A stretch of DNA of 39,086 nt from Fibrobacter sp. (GTDB lineage: Bacteria > Fibrobacterota > Fibrobacteria > Fibrobacterales > Fibrobacteraceae): contig JAEERM010000019.1 of NCBI GenBank assembly GCA_016285835.1, positions 1 through 39,086 of the forward strand, read 5' to 3'. Both the position numbers and the translations under genes were made by a program. Below are positions 15,863-24,710 of this stretch, piece by piece (position 1 is the first letter of the stretch; every line of letters begins with the position of its first letter). The notes beneath the pieces were generated by a model, which saw only the letters and a list, made by a program, of their open reading frames with translations, ran no database searches and had not been told where the DNA came from.

Positions 15863-18187
15863 TTACAGTTTGTCGTAAATTTCCTGGTAAATCCAGTAAT
15901 TGCCCATGACTCGCTTCACATAGCCACGGGTTTCCCAATAGCTGATTTCTTCGACGCGGATATCCCAGGGGAGCCCTTCGCCAGCAGCCTGCCAACGCTT
16001 GGTCGGTTTAGGCCCTGCATTATAGTTCCCGAGCACATACATATAGTCGTCCTGATACTCCGCCTTCAAATCCACCAGGTAGCGGACCCCCAAACGGATA
16101 TTCATGTAGGCATTGTACAGGAGTTTCGGGTCGAAATCCGGAATCTGTTCGGCATCGGCCAGCATTTTTCCTGTCTTCGGCATGATCTGCAAAAGCCCGC
16201 AAGCCCCCACAGGCGACGTGATTTCAAAGTTGAATATGGATTCCTGGCGCATCACGCTATAGACAAAGAACGGGTCAATGCGCGTACCCGAATGATACAC
16301 GACTTGTTCGGTGTACGGCACGGGATAAAGGTAATGCAGAACATCTATCGGAGGGGCCATCAACCGGCGGCGATCGATATTGTTCTGAAACTGGCGAGCC
16401 AAGCGATAACCGGCAGCCGTCTCCCCCATCTCGTAAAAGAGCTTCCCGTATTCGTAAAGGAAATCCAAACGCTTGTAGTTCTTTTTGCGGGCCTCGTCGT
16501 AAACGGCAAACGCCTCTTCGGCAAAACCATACTGGAACAGCGTCTTGATCCGCTTGTAACGTTCGGGATTGTACGACGTGTCTGCACGGACGCCCTTCTG
16601 CGAAGCACGAATCCAGGCAAGAGTCTGCTCCGGCGACATCGGGATGCCGTGGGCAAACGGAATATCCTTCGCGGCCATGAGCTTGTACTCTTCCAACTTG
16701 ATGCGACTGCGATGGGCGTAGTAAGCAAGCGGGAAATCCCGGATGCAATCCAGGTACGCAGCCCGAGCCAACGAATCCTTACCGAGCTTCATGTACACAT
16801 CGCCGAGGAACATACGAGCGCCACTGCCACTCCAAAGGAACTGTTCCTTGGTTGCTTCTGTAAAGGCCGCAATAGCTTCGTTCCACATTTCTTGCTTGTA
16901 GTAAATGAACCCTATGCGGAACTTGGCCCACTGCCTCTTCACGTTGTTCCTAAACCGTTTGTCCGTCAATTGCCTAAAGCAAATCAGGGCGCTGTCAAAT
17001 TGTTCCTTCTGCTCGTACTCAAAGCCGCGAACCCAGAGGTTGTTCGCATTTTCCTTGCTGAACTGGTTTACCTCGTGCAGCAGGGAATCGAGTCTCTTGA
17101 TTTCGGCGGCGTTTTTCGAAGCGTTGTTGCGCAACAAGCGCAAGGTCGATTGCATCCACAGCGGACGCGCCTCCACGGAATCCAAAAGATAACGGAACTG
17201 CGCAATGGATTCTGCATCCCGTTTGAGAGTCCGCAAGCTGACAGCGCGTTTTTCCCACAAGACAATGCGGACATCACGCGTAAGCGTACTCGGCGGGAGA
17301 GGCAAGAGTGTTGTGTCTTCGGGTGGAGGGACCACCATTTCCGGGTTCGTGATGACCAAAGCCGAATCGATAATGCGGATGGAATCGAGCAAGGAGAGGC
17401 ACACGCCGGCCTCGTCCTTCGCACAGGCCATCCTAGCGTAGGCAACCTTTTCGGGCAACGTTTCCTCGACGCCCCGGACCTTGCGCAAGCGGCGAAGGGC
17501 GGCAAACGCAGAATCCTTGAACGAGGTCGGGCTTGTAAGCAACTGTGTATACAAGCGCTTGGCCGACTTCAGTTGCTTGAACTTTTCCAAGTAACGCGCA
17601 TAGCGGTACTTGAGCACGTGGGCATCCGACGATTTGGAATACTTGTCCAAAAAGACCTTGAGGGAATCCGCATGGGCTCGGTCGCTGAGGGTCGAATCGG
17701 CCATGGCAGCCTCGATGCGCAGGCGCGAAGAAACGCGCATCCACTTTTCGTCTTTTTCGAGTCCCTTGCCCAACTTCAATGTATTCCACATTCCGCGATA
17801 GTCGCCTTTGCGGTACATGGAGCGAGCCATGCGCAAAATGACCTCACCTGTCAATTGGGGATCGGCGGCGCGCAAAGTATCGTATGCCGCATAGGCACTA
17901 TCCCAATCTTCTTTGTAATAATAGTAGGCGGCCTTCGCAAAGTCACGCACCCTCTTGGGGAGAGTTGAATCCAACGAATTATTCCGCGCCCGTTCAGCAC
18001 GAATGACTACATTCTGAAAATGACCAGAAGGAATTTGTTCCAAATCCGCATAGGGGCTCGGAGGAATGACTATCGCCGTAGAATCTAATACGGCGGTCGA
18101 AGACATTGCCGGCGCAACAGTCACCGTGTCGGAGCTCCAAGCAAGCGACACCATCAACAAAACACATACAAAATAACCAAATCTCAT
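15863..18187 (-). CDS. Periplasmic lytic transglycosylase with TPR-like region (Slt70-like, GH23)
   Basis: 774-residue exported enzyme that cleaves peptidoglycan glycan strands to 1,6-anhydro-muropeptides. The signal peptide is residues 1-18 (VLLMVSLAWS). A long helical TPR-like region spans ~60-600 (for example 'AAYYYYKEDWDSAYAAYDTL', 'RIGFIYYKQEMWNEAIAAF'). The C-terminal GH23 domain is at ~635-760, with catalytic Glu649 in 'VMRQESIF', 'GACGLLQIMPKTGK' (the GLMQ-like motif, here GLLQ) and 'VLGNYNAGP'. The order of a long TPR superhelix followed by the transglycosylase domain matches Slt70. ATG 18187 is preceded by an AGAGAG stretch. Its stop is followed by the EamA gene. The enzyme class is confident; the paralogue identity is not. 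Confidence 0.9.
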   Translation of the reverse strand: MRFGYFVCVLLMVSLAWSSDTVTVAPAMSSTAVLDSTAIVIPPSPYADLEQIPSGHFQNVVIRAERARNNSLDSTLPKRVRDFAKAAYYYYKEDWDSAYAAYDTLRAADPQLTGEVILRMARSMYRKGDYRGMWNTLKLGKGLEKDEKWMRVSSRLRIEAAMADSTLSDRAHADSLKVFLDKYSKSSDAHVLKYRYARYLEKFKQLKSAKRLYTQLLTSPTSFKDSAFAALRRLRKVRGVEETLPEKVAYARMACAKDEAGVCLSLLDSIRIIDSALVITNPEMVVPPPEDTTLLPLPPSTLTRDVRIVLWEKRAVSLRTLKRDAESIAQFRYLLDSVEARPLWMQSTLRLLRNNASKNAAEIKRLDSLLHEVNQFSKENANNLWVRGFEYEQKEQFDSALICFRQLTDKRFRNNVKRQWAKFRIGFIYYKQEMWNEAIAAFTEATKEQFLWSGSGARMFLGDVYMKLGKDSLARAAYLDCIRDFPLAYYAHRSRIKLEEYKLMAAKDIPFAHGIPMSPEQTLAWIRASQKGVRADTSYNPERYKRIKTLFQYGFAEEAFAVYDEARKKNYKRLDFLYEYGKLFYEMGETAAGYRLARQFQNNIDRRRLMAPPIDVLHYLYPVPYTEQVVYHSGTRIDPFFVYSVMRQESIFNFEITSPVGACGLLQIMPKTGKMLADAEQIPDFDPKLLYNAYMNIRLGVRYLVDLKAEYQDDYMYVLGNYNAGPKPTKRWQAAGEGLPWDIRVEEISYWETRGYVKRVMGNYWIYQEIYDKL

Positions 18188-18241
18188 ATTTTCTCTCTAT
18201 TTGCAAGCCACAACAACATTGCAGCCGCAAGCCCAACTACG

Positions 18242-20086
18242 TTACAGGCGTTCTACCTGGCCCACGAAGCTGGAAATACCCAAATCCGTAATCGTCTGCG
18301 CATACTTCTTGTACAAGTATTCGTTCACGTCCTTGGCATCGTCCAACTGCAGGATAGTCAAAGCCGTCTCGCGGACATCTTCAAAGTTGATGGAGCGGAT
18401 AATCTTCTTCGTGGCCATGACGCTCCACGGCGTCATCGAAAGTTCATCCACACCAAGCCCTACGAGCAAAAGTACGCTCAACGGGTCCGAACTCATTTCG
18501 CCGCACACCGCAACGGGAATCCCCTCCCTATGGGCGGCAACAACCGTCTGATAAATCATGCTCAGCACGGCCGGATGGTGCGGCTGGAACATATCCGTTA
18601 TAAGTTCGTTCGTACGGTCCACGGCCAAGGTGAATTGAATCAGGTCGTTCGTACCGAGGCTAAAGAAGTCGACTTCCTTGGCGAGTTTTTCCACAAGCAT
18701 CACGGCCGCAGGAACTTCAATCATCACCCCGACCTTGATGTCACCGATTTTCGTGCCTTCTGCAATCACCGCCTGGCGACATTCTTCAATACATTCCTTA
18801 GCCTGGTGGAGCTCACTCATGCTAGAAATCATCGGGAGCAAAATTCTCAAGTTGCCCGCAGAACTTGCGCGAAGCATTGCCTTCAACTGCGCACGGAAGA
18901 TATCCTTCTTGTCGAGACACACGCGAATGGAGCGCCATCCCATGAACGGGTTCGCCTCGTTCGGCGAAGTCACACCGGGAACAAGCTTATCGCCACCAGC
19001 ATCAAGGGTTCTGATTGTCACCGGATTGGGCGCCATGTTCGAAAGAATCAGGCGGTAAGCATCCTCCTGCTCTTCTTCCGAAGGGACATCCTTGCGGAAA
19101 TAGAGAAATTCAGAACGGAACAGGCCAATCCCCGTCGCCCCGTAATCCTTGACCTTATCGGATTCCGTCGGCAATTCGATGTTTGCATGTAACGTAATGT
19201 ACTTGCCATCGCGCGTCATCGGCTCGAGCTGGCGCATGGTGTACAGTTCCCTGCGCTGGCGTTCGTAAACTTCCTGGCGTTCGTGGAACCGGCGGATATC
19301 GTCTTCGTTCGGGTTTACGATGACCTTGCCACCCGAACCATCGACAATAATCATGTCGTCGGGTTTGACGAGGCCCGCCAAGTTGCGCAAGCCGAACACC
19401 GCAGGAATCTGCAATGAGCGGGCAAGAATGGCAACATGGCTTGTACGTCCGCCCGTGTCCATGACAATCGCGCTGACCTGCCCCGGCTTGATCGACATGA
19501 GCAAGCTGGGTAAAATTTCGTGAGCCACGAGGACCACACCATCTTCGGCAGCAATGTCCTCCAATACCGGTCCGGAATCCTCCATGGCCCCCATCAAGCG
19601 GTTGTATAGGTCTCTCAGGTCCGTCGCTTTGTCGCGCATAGCCGGAGAATCGATTGCCTCGAACTTGTCGATAAAGGCTCCCAGCACAACGTGGACTGCC
19701 CAGCGGGCATTCTTGTGGCCGACGCGAATTTTTTCGAGGACCCCGTTCACCAGTTGCGGGTCCTGCAAAATCATCAGGTGCGTCGCAAAGATCATGCTGT
19801 CTTTGAGGCCCGCACGAGATTCAGATATTTCCTTGATTTGCGCGATTTCCTTGGCCGTCTTGCTTACAGCCTTCAGGAACAGTTGCTCCTCGGTGGGAAT
19901 CCTGCTTTCGGGCAGGGTTTCTTCGACAACGGAAATTTCGCGATTAATTACGGGGAAGACTCTCCCCATGGCAAAGCCGGGCGAAGAAGGCACACCGACC
20001 TGGACGGTTCTCGTCTTGGCCTTCCCAGTATCTCCGACCTTCACTGCCGGATCAAGCTCAACACGGTTCTTCGTTGAAGTGGTCAT
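18242..20086 (-). CDS. ptsI: Phosphoenolpyruvate-protein phosphotransferase (PTS Enzyme I)
   Basis: 614-residue Enzyme I, which takes phosphate from phosphoenolpyruvate and passes it to HPr. The phospho-accepting histidine is H217 in 'GGRTSHVAILARSL'. The C-terminal PEP-binding barrel has 'GATGIGLFRSEFLY', 'TLDAGGDKL', 'FFSLGTNDLIQFTLAVDR' and 'VAVCGEMSSDP' with the active-site cysteine. Compared with E. coli EI the protein has about 27 extra N-terminal residues before 'VGVPSSPGFAMG', and the first ATG (20086) overlaps ptsH by 29 bp. No obvious Shine-Dalgarno sequence precedes it, so a downstream non-ATG start is possible. It forms an operon with ptsH. No sugar-specific EII genes are nearby. 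Confidence 0.95.
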   Translation of the reverse strand: MTTSTKNRVELDPAVKVGDTGKAKTRTVQVGVPSSPGFAMGRVFPVINREISVVEETLPESRIPTEEQLFLKAVSKTAKEIAQIKEISESRAGLKDSMIFATHLMILQDPQLVNGVLEKIRVGHKNARWAVHVVLGAFIDKFEAIDSPAMRDKATDLRDLYNRLMGAMEDSGPVLEDIAAEDGVVLVAHEILPSLLMSIKPGQVSAIVMDTGGRTSHVAILARSLQIPAVFGLRNLAGLVKPDDMIIVDGSGGKVIVNPNEDDIRRFHERQEVYERQRRELYTMRQLEPMTRDGKYITLHANIELPTESDKVKDYGATGIGLFRSEFLYFRKDVPSEEEQEDAYRLILSNMAPNPVTIRTLDAGGDKLVPGVTSPNEANPFMGWRSIRVCLDKKDIFRAQLKAMLRASSAGNLRILLPMISSMSELHQAKECIEECRQAVIAEGTKIGDIKVGVMIEVPAAVMLVEKLAKEVDFFSLGTNDLIQFTLAVDRTNELITDMFQPHHPAVLSMIYQTVVAAHREGIPVAVCGEMSSDPLSVLLLVGLGVDELSMTPWSVMATKKIIRSINFEDVRETALTILQLDDAKDVNEYLYKKYAQTITDLGISSFVGQVERL

Positions 20087-20330
20087 TAAAGAGTTGTTCC
20101 AATTGCTGAACTATGGTTTCTTCATCCTCGCCATCAACTTCGAACTTGACTTCGGAGCCGGCAGGAATCGCAAGCATCATTACATTCAAAATGCTCTTGG
20201 CATTTGCCTTCGAGCCTTCGAAAACAATGGAAACATCACTCTTGGCTTGCCCCGTGATATCCACGATCATGCCCGCAGGTCGGGCATGCACGCCAAGCTT
20301 GTTAGTGACCGTCAATGTTTTTACAATCAT
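20058..20330 (-). CDS. ptsH: Phosphocarrier protein HPr
   Basis: 90-residue cytosolic HPr. The phosphorylatable histidine is H15 in 'NKLGVHARPAG'. A regulatory serine sits at exactly position 46 in 'NAKSILNVM', as in HPr proteins controlled by HPr kinase/phosphorylase, so a regulatory role is possible even without sugar permeases. The length is normal. The start has a good Shine-Dalgarno (GAGGAAAACG) formed by the end of the upstream MCE gene, 8 nt away. The 3' end overlaps ptsI by 29 bp. Confidence 0.95.
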   Translation of the reverse strand: MIVKTLTVTNKLGVHARPAGMIVDITGQAKSDVSIVFEGSKANAKSILNVMMLAIPAGSEVKFEVDGEDEETIVQQLEQLFNDHFNEEPC

Positions 20331-20338
20331 CGTTTTCC

Positions 20339-21259
20339 TCAGAAGAAGTCCACATTTATATCCAGACCATCCTGAAGAATGATTCTGAAAAGGCTGTCCG
20401 CAGAACGAACCGTCTTGACCAGTTCGTCGTGCAGCGTCTTATCGTTCAACAGGAGCCCAACGGTGTTGTCCTTAGCCTGCGTCTTCGCCTGCACCTGGCC
20501 AACCAGTTCGTCCAGGTGCTTGGTGACGCCTTCCAGCTCACCGATGAGGTTGTTGGCATTGCCCACCACCTTGTCCGTATTGGCAAAGAGGCTGTCGATA
20601 GGCTGCTTCACGCCGTCGACCAGTTGGTTCACCTTGCCCGTTGCTTCGTTAAGCCCAGCCAAAGTCCTCTTAAGTTGCGGATCCGTGTTCTGCACGAGGC
20701 CCATCAGGCGGTCCTCGAGATTTTCAGCCTTGTCGAGCAAGGTCTTGAAACGGTCCTGGAATTCCGGATTGGAGATTGTGCCATTCAGCGCAGCCTTCAC
20801 CGATTCGAGCAAAACCTTGGTGCTGTCGCAAACTTCGCCAGCCAAGCCTAGCGCTTCGGCAATGCCGGCATCGAACTGGCCGTCAATCGTATCGCCCGGA
20901 GCAAAATACTTTTCCTCGTCACCGAGAATAATGCCAATCTGGCGTTCGCCCATGATACCGATATTCTGGACGCGGATTTCGGAATCCTTCGGGATCCTTA
21001 CATCGTCGCGCAGGCGGATAGTCACCACGACGCGGTGGCCGGAGAGTTCGATGTTTTCGACCTTGCCGAGCTTGACGCCGTTAATCTTGACAGGGTCATC
21101 CAAAACAAGGGTGCTCACCTGCGTAAACTTCAAATGGAACGTATTGAATTTTTCCCGCGGGTCCTTCTCGTTCAAGAAGAAAATGCCGAACACCAGCACA
21201 ACCACGGCTAGGAGAACGACGAGGCCTACAGAAAAGTATAGTACAGAATTCTTCTTCAT
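20339..21259 (-). CDS. MCE/MlaD domain protein, membrane-anchored
   Basis: 306-residue protein with one N-terminal transmembrane helix (residues ~8-29) followed by an MCE domain (~36-120: 'FTQVSTLVLDDPVKINGVKLGKV', 'RDDVRIPKDSEIRVQNIGIMG', 'GDTIDGQFD'). A long amphipathic helical tail (~130-300) has heptad-like spacing. This is the architecture of substrate-binding MlaD/Mce subunits of ABC systems that shuttle lipids between inner and outer membrane. No MlaE-type permease or MlaF-type ATPase is adjacent on either side: upstream is a terminator and then trmH, downstream is ptsH. Those partners must be elsewhere if the family role holds. The short gap to ptsH suggests co-transcription. Confidence 0.88.
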   Translation of the reverse strand: MKKNSVLYFSVGLVVLLAVVVLVFGIFFLNEKDPREKFNTFHLKFTQVSTLVLDDPVKINGVKLGKVENIELSGHRVVVTIRLRDDVRIPKDSEIRVQNIGIMGERQIGIILGDEEKYFAPGDTIDGQFDAGIAEALGLAGEVCDSTKVLLESVKAALNGTISNPEFQDRFKTLLDKAENLEDRLMGLVQNTDPQLKRTLAGLNEATGKVNQLVDGVKQPIDSLFANTDKVVGNANNLIGELEGVTKHLDELVGQVQAKTQAKDNTVGLLLNDKTLHDELVKTVRSADSLFRIILQDGLDINVDFF

Positions 21260-21309
21260 TTTCTGTACCTAATCTAGTAATTCCATTTCAAATTTTATTT
21301 GCATACGTG

Positions 21310-21342
21310 CAAAAATGCCCTTTTCACATATAAAACGGGCCA
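21310..21342 (-). terminator. Rho-independent terminator after trmH
   Basis: On the minus strand GCCC(G)TTTT pairs with AAAAGGGC, with one bulged base and a 7-nt loop, followed by ATTTTT. It begins right after the trmH stop codon and isolates the M16-unknown-trmH operon from the MCE gene. Confidence 0.65.
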
Positions 21343-21990
21343 TTATCCATCTACACGGACAATGGGGCTGTTGTTTTCGATACCGTTCACGTGGCGATCC
21401 AGCCAGTCCAAAAGCAACTGATCGCGTTCGGCGGCAGGCAGGGCGAACTTTTCACGGCCTTCCCTCTGCATGTACACGTCAAGATAAGTCATGAGCACAC
21501 CACCGGCAACCGAAACGTTCATGGACTCGGTGATGCCGTACTGCGGCAGCTTGAACTCGTAATCGGCATGGGCAAGCGTATCGGGGTGGTTCCCGTGGAA
21601 CTCGCTCCCAAGATAGAAGGCAGTAGGCTGGCTCAAGTCAAGGTCCAGCACGGAGTTTGTGGTATTCGTGCTCGCGACGGCAATCTTGTAACCCTTCGCG
21701 CGGAGCTTTTCCATGCACAGCATGCGCTTCTTGTACAGGTAGAGGCTCATCCACTTGTAACTGCCCTTGAGGATAGACTTGTTCACGCTGTAGGCGTTGT
21801 CTTCTTCGATGATATGCACGTCCTGGAGCCCGAACACTTCTGCCGTGCGGATGACCGCCGAAATATTGTGCGGGTCGAACAAGTCCTCGAGAACCATGCA
21901 GAAATGCCTTGTACGGCGATTGACCACTTCCGTCAGCAAGTCACGACGGCGTTCCGTTACACGGGCAAGCAACGATTCCAATTCACTCAT
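21343..21990 (-). CDS. trmH: tRNA (guanosine-2'-O-)-methyltransferase TrmH-like (SPOUT family)
   Basis: 215-residue SAM-dependent SPOUT (trefoil-knot) RNA 2'-O-methyltransferase. The three family motifs are present: motif 1 'DPHNISAVIRTAEVFG' with the conserved Asn and Arg, motif 2 'FYLGSEFHGNHPD', and motif 3 'GITESMNVSVAGGVLM'. The length and the N-terminal 'RRTRHFCMVLEDL' fit TrmH, which modifies G18 in the tRNA D-loop, better than the longer RlmB type. ATG 21990 has an AAAGGA Shine-Dalgarno. It is the third gene of an operon with the M16 protein and an unknown secreted protein (2-nt gap), a functionally odd trio. The family is confident; the exact target is moderately so. Confidence 0.85.
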   Translation of the reverse strand: MSELESLLARVTERRRDLLTEVVNRRTRHFCMVLEDLFDPHNISAVIRTAEVFGLQDVHIIEEDNAYSVNKSILKGSYKWMSLYLYKKRMLCMEKLRAKGYKIAVASTNTTNSVLDLDLSQPTAFYLGSEFHGNHPDTLAHADYEFKLPQYGITESMNVSVAGGVLMTYLDVYMQREGREKFALPAAERDQLLLDWLDRHVNGIENNSPIVRVDG

Positions 21991-21992
21991 CT

Positions 21993-23078
21993 CTATTTTC
22001 CTTTCTTTTTTTCGATGAAAAGCGGAGCCGACTTTTCGTTCATGATAATGGGGACGCTGTTCTTGTCCCGCTCGGCCCTTTCCTTCTGGAGCTTCTCAAA
22101 ATCACCCAGGCGCCAATGGCCCCCGTTCACGACATTCTCGAAATCGATAATGTACTGCACATTCTCGTCGGACTTGAGCACAGCGCTATTGAGCATCGGC
22201 TCCTTGTTGCCGGAGAAGTAGGAGCCCGAAGCCTTCTTGATGTCGTCGACAATGTAGTCGATTTTCTGGTCCACGACGCTCTTGAACACCTTCATCTGCA
22301 TAATCGAATTGAGGACCGAGTTCGACGGGAACACGATTGCCGTTAATTTATACTTAAGTTCATTCCGGCTAACCTCGTCCATGTCGAGGTAAGCGATTGC
22401 AGTCCCATGCAAAGACCACTTCAAGATTTTAGCATGCCCGTAGCCAAAGAACAGGTTGCGCATGCCCAACTTATAGCCCGCGCTATCTTGCAAGGCCCAA
22501 TAAAAATCACCGGAAAGGCTCCGGCCGTTACTCCCCGAGAAGAACCTGCGGTTCGAACTCGTGTAGCGCAGTTCGTAATGGGAATCCAGATAGGCGTTAA
22601 TCAGTTGCGCAGTAAAGGGCATGTTGTCGAACAAATAGCTGATGACATCAGCACCCAGAGGCAGCGTTCCCTTGTTCTCGTAAATCACACGGTACTGGCG
22701 ACCAAGGCGGGCATAAACTTCGATGGACATCGGGACACCCGGATCCGCCTTGAATCCGCGCTTGGTAATCTCGATATACGGAGCGCAGAACTCCGCATCG
22801 TACTTCACCTTCGGCCATGGGACCTGGTCTTCGGCCTTGCATGTCGGGTAATCCATGTCCAGGCAAATCTTGACACCAGAACAAAGCGACCGGTAGTCGT
22901 CATCATTATCGAGACGGGCCTTGATAGCCGCACGTAAGCGAGCCTCGGCAATAGGAGCCATGTGGATAGAAGCATCCTTCGCCGGTTCGGCCGGAGCACC
23001 GGCAAAACACACCACCTGCAACAAAGCAAGGGCACAAAGGCAACGCTTTACCAGACCTATTGCAGTTGAACAAGCCAT
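21993..23078 (-). CDS. Secreted protein of unknown function
   Basis: I do not recognise this 361-residue protein. It has an N-terminal signal peptide (hydrophobic 'LCALALLQVVCFAGA'), so it is predicted to be exported. The mature part starts with a charged helical segment (~35-62). A cysteine-containing stretch follows ('CSGVKICLDMDYPTC'), and one more Cys at 'DAEFCAPYIEI' could make two disulfides. A mixed, aromatic-rich core spans ~100-330 ('GRQYRVIYENKG', 'GDFYWALQDSAGY', 'LRNLFFGYGHAKI'-like texture), and the C-terminus is lysine-rich ('FIEKKKGK'). No repeats or membrane helices are seen beyond the signal. It starts 3 nt after the M16 stop and ends 2 nt before trmH, so translation is probably coupled. 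It might act with the M16 lipoprotein in the envelope; that is inference from position only. Confidence 0.7.
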   Translation of the reverse strand: MACSTAIGLVKRCLCALALLQVVCFAGAPAEPAKDASIHMAPIAEARLRAAIKARLDNDDDYRSLCSGVKICLDMDYPTCKAEDQVPWPKVKYDAEFCAPYIEITKRGFKADPGVPMSIEVYARLGRQYRVIYENKGTLPLGADVISYLFDNMPFTAQLINAYLDSHYELRYTSSNRRFFSGSNGRSLSGDFYWALQDSAGYKLGMRNLFFGYGHAKILKWSLHGTAIAYLDMDEVSRNELKYKLTAIVFPSNSVLNSIMQMKVFKSVVDQKIDYIVDDIKKASGSYFSGNKEPMLNSAVLKSDENVQYIIDFENVVNGGHWRLGDFEKLQKERAERDKNSVPIIMNEKSAPLFIEKKKGK

Positions 23079-23081
23079 CCG

Positions 23082-24599
23082 CTACCTAAACTCAAGACTG
23101 TCCAAAGAAAGGACCGTGAAGGGTTTCAGCGCATCGAACTTCGCCACCGGGCCAACAATGGAAATCGTCATCTTGTCGCGGCTGAAATACTTGGCAATCA
23201 TCGCCTTCACCTGTTCAGCGGTCACGGCGTTGATTTCCTTCACGTATTCCAGATAGTGGTCGTAGGTCTTGCCCAACAGTTCGCCTTTCGCAAAAATGAC
23301 GGCAGTCGCTTCCGGGGAATCGAACAAACTCGGCAGGCTCTCGACCAGGGACTTTTTCGCCTGGGCGAGTTCTTCGGCAGTCGGGCCATCCTTCGCCAGC
23401 TTCTCCACTTCTTCAAAAACGAGCTTAACCGCGAAATCGACAGACTCCACCTTAGTCTGCAAGGCAATCGTCGTGAGCGCCGTGTCGCGGTACTCGTTTC
23501 CGACAGCGCTGTAAACGCTATAAGCAAGACCTTCGTCGCTGCGCACACGGTTCATCAAACGGCTCGAGAAACTCCCCCCGCCAAGGATAAAGCTTGCAAC
23601 GGCGGCAGGATAATAATCGGGATGGGGCCTACGCACAAACGGCTGGTTCATCACGATGTTCGCTTGGGTAATGTCGCGGTCCACCACGTAAACACCCGGC
23701 TTGCGCAAGAACTCGAGCGGTTTCGGCGGAGCCTTCACGGCAACCGGAGCTGTCGGGAGGTCGGCGAAAAATTCCTTGAGCATGGTCACCGCAGAATCGC
23801 GGTCCACATCGCCCGACAGCGCAAAGATGATGCGACGGGACGAGAACAATCCCTTCGAAAGGCGCTTCACGTCGGCGACAGAGACCTTGGAGTATTCCTG
23901 CGCGTTTGCATCCCAGAGCCTGGGCGAAGGAGCGTAGTTCACCTTCATCTGCAACGCCTGCAAGACCTTCCCCGGAGTATCGTAACGGCGGTCGTAACTG
24001 GTCACGAAGTTCGCCTTCACGATTTCGAGTTGATCCTTGTCGAATGCGGGTTCCTTCACAATCTTCTTCACCAGAGCGAGCATTGCAGGGAAATCCTTCG
24101 AAAGGCAGTCGATATCGAACGACGACGTAAATGTTCCCGTCGAAGTAGAAATGCCCGCACTCACGAATTCAAGAGAGTCATCCAGCGCATGAGCCGGAAG
24201 CCCTACAGCACCGCCACGGCGGAACATGGCACCGACCATGGAACTCGCGGCCTCATCCTTGAGAGCGAGGGATTCGTGCGGTTCATCGAAGAACACGGTA
24301 AAATTCACAAGCGGGAGTGTCCGGTCCGACACGACGTAACCCGTAATGCTGTCGGAAAGTTGCACCCTGAAATCTTTCGGGTACGGGGCGACATAGCGGA
24401 ACTCGGGGAAGGCGATATCCTTGTAGCTAGCCGGTACAGCGGAAGCGGCTGGAGTTGCAGGAGCAGCAGGCGCTACAGCGGAATCCTGTGCAGCAACACG
24501 CGGGCTCACCTCCCCAGCCGATGTCTCGGGAGCCGGAGCCCCGGAACACGCAACCAAAGCCAGTGCGGTAATGGCAGAAAACGATACAAACTTACGCAT
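23082..24599 (-). CDS. M16 peptidase-like lipoprotein lacking the zinc-binding motif
   Basis: 505-residue exported protein with lipobox 'ALALVAC|SG' (lipidated C18). It has the two-lobed M16 (insulinase/pitrilysin/MPP) fold. The N-terminal lobe is around residues 70-290. The C-terminal lobe (~295-500) has the family's 'ILGGGSFSSRLMNRVRSDEGLAYSV' motif with the Arg/Tyr substrate-binding pair. In the N-lobe, where active enzymes carry HxxEH, this protein reads 'AASSMVGAMFRRGGAVG', with no metal ligands. It is therefore expected to be inactive alone, like non-catalytic M16B subunits that pair with an active partner. ATG 24599 is used; the open frame runs further to TTG 24632. It is first in an operon with the unknown protein and trmH. 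Confidence 0.85.
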   Translation of the reverse strand: MRKFVSFSAITALALVACSGAPAPETSAGEVSPRVAAQDSAVAPAAPATPAASAVPASYKDIAFPEFRYVAPYPKDFRVQLSDSITGYVVSDRTLPLVNFTVFFDEPHESLALKDEAASSMVGAMFRRGGAVGLPAHALDDSLEFVSAGISTSTGTFTSSFDIDCLSKDFPAMLALVKKIVKEPAFDKDQLEIVKANFVTSYDRRYDTPGKVLQALQMKVNYAPSPRLWDANAQEYSKVSVADVKRLSKGLFSSRRIIFALSGDVDRDSAVTMLKEFFADLPTAPVAVKAPPKPLEFLRKPGVYVVDRDITQANIVMNQPFVRRPHPDYYPAAVASFILGGGSFSSRLMNRVRSDEGLAYSVYSAVGNEYRDTALTTIALQTKVESVDFAVKLVFEEVEKLAKDGPTAEELAQAKKSLVESLPSLFDSPEATAVIFAKGELLGKTYDHYLEYVKEINAVTAEQVKAMIAKYFSRDKMTISIVGPVAKFDALKPFTVLSLDSLEFR

Positions 24600-24698
24600 T
24601 TGACTAGAAAATAGCAAATGAACAGGCAACAAAAACCATACAATCCAAATTGGAGTATCGATTTGACATTTTTATCGACCTCCCCTCAAAAAACAACA

Positions 24699-24705
24699 TA
24701 TATTC
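24699..24705 (+). promoter_or_regulatory. TATATTC box upstream of the candidate ncRNA
   Basis: TATATTC at 24699-24705 resembles the -10-like boxes before the bat genes and the hybrid kinase. It would place transcription start at ~24711, just before the first paired base of the predicted RNA structure. No upstream box with normal spacing was found; the TTGACA at 24663-24668 is ~30 nt away, too far. Confidence 0.35.
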
Positions 24706-24710
24706 ATTAA

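Noticed and set aside
16292..17968. 558-codon plus-strand open frame opposite the lytic transglycosylase
   Set aside because: Antisense shadow of a gene with a clear signal peptide and GH23 motifs; no start signal or motif of its own.
24663..24668. TTGACA as a -35 box for the ncRNA
   Set aside because: It lies ~30 nt from the TATATTC box, well outside normal 16-20 nt spacing.
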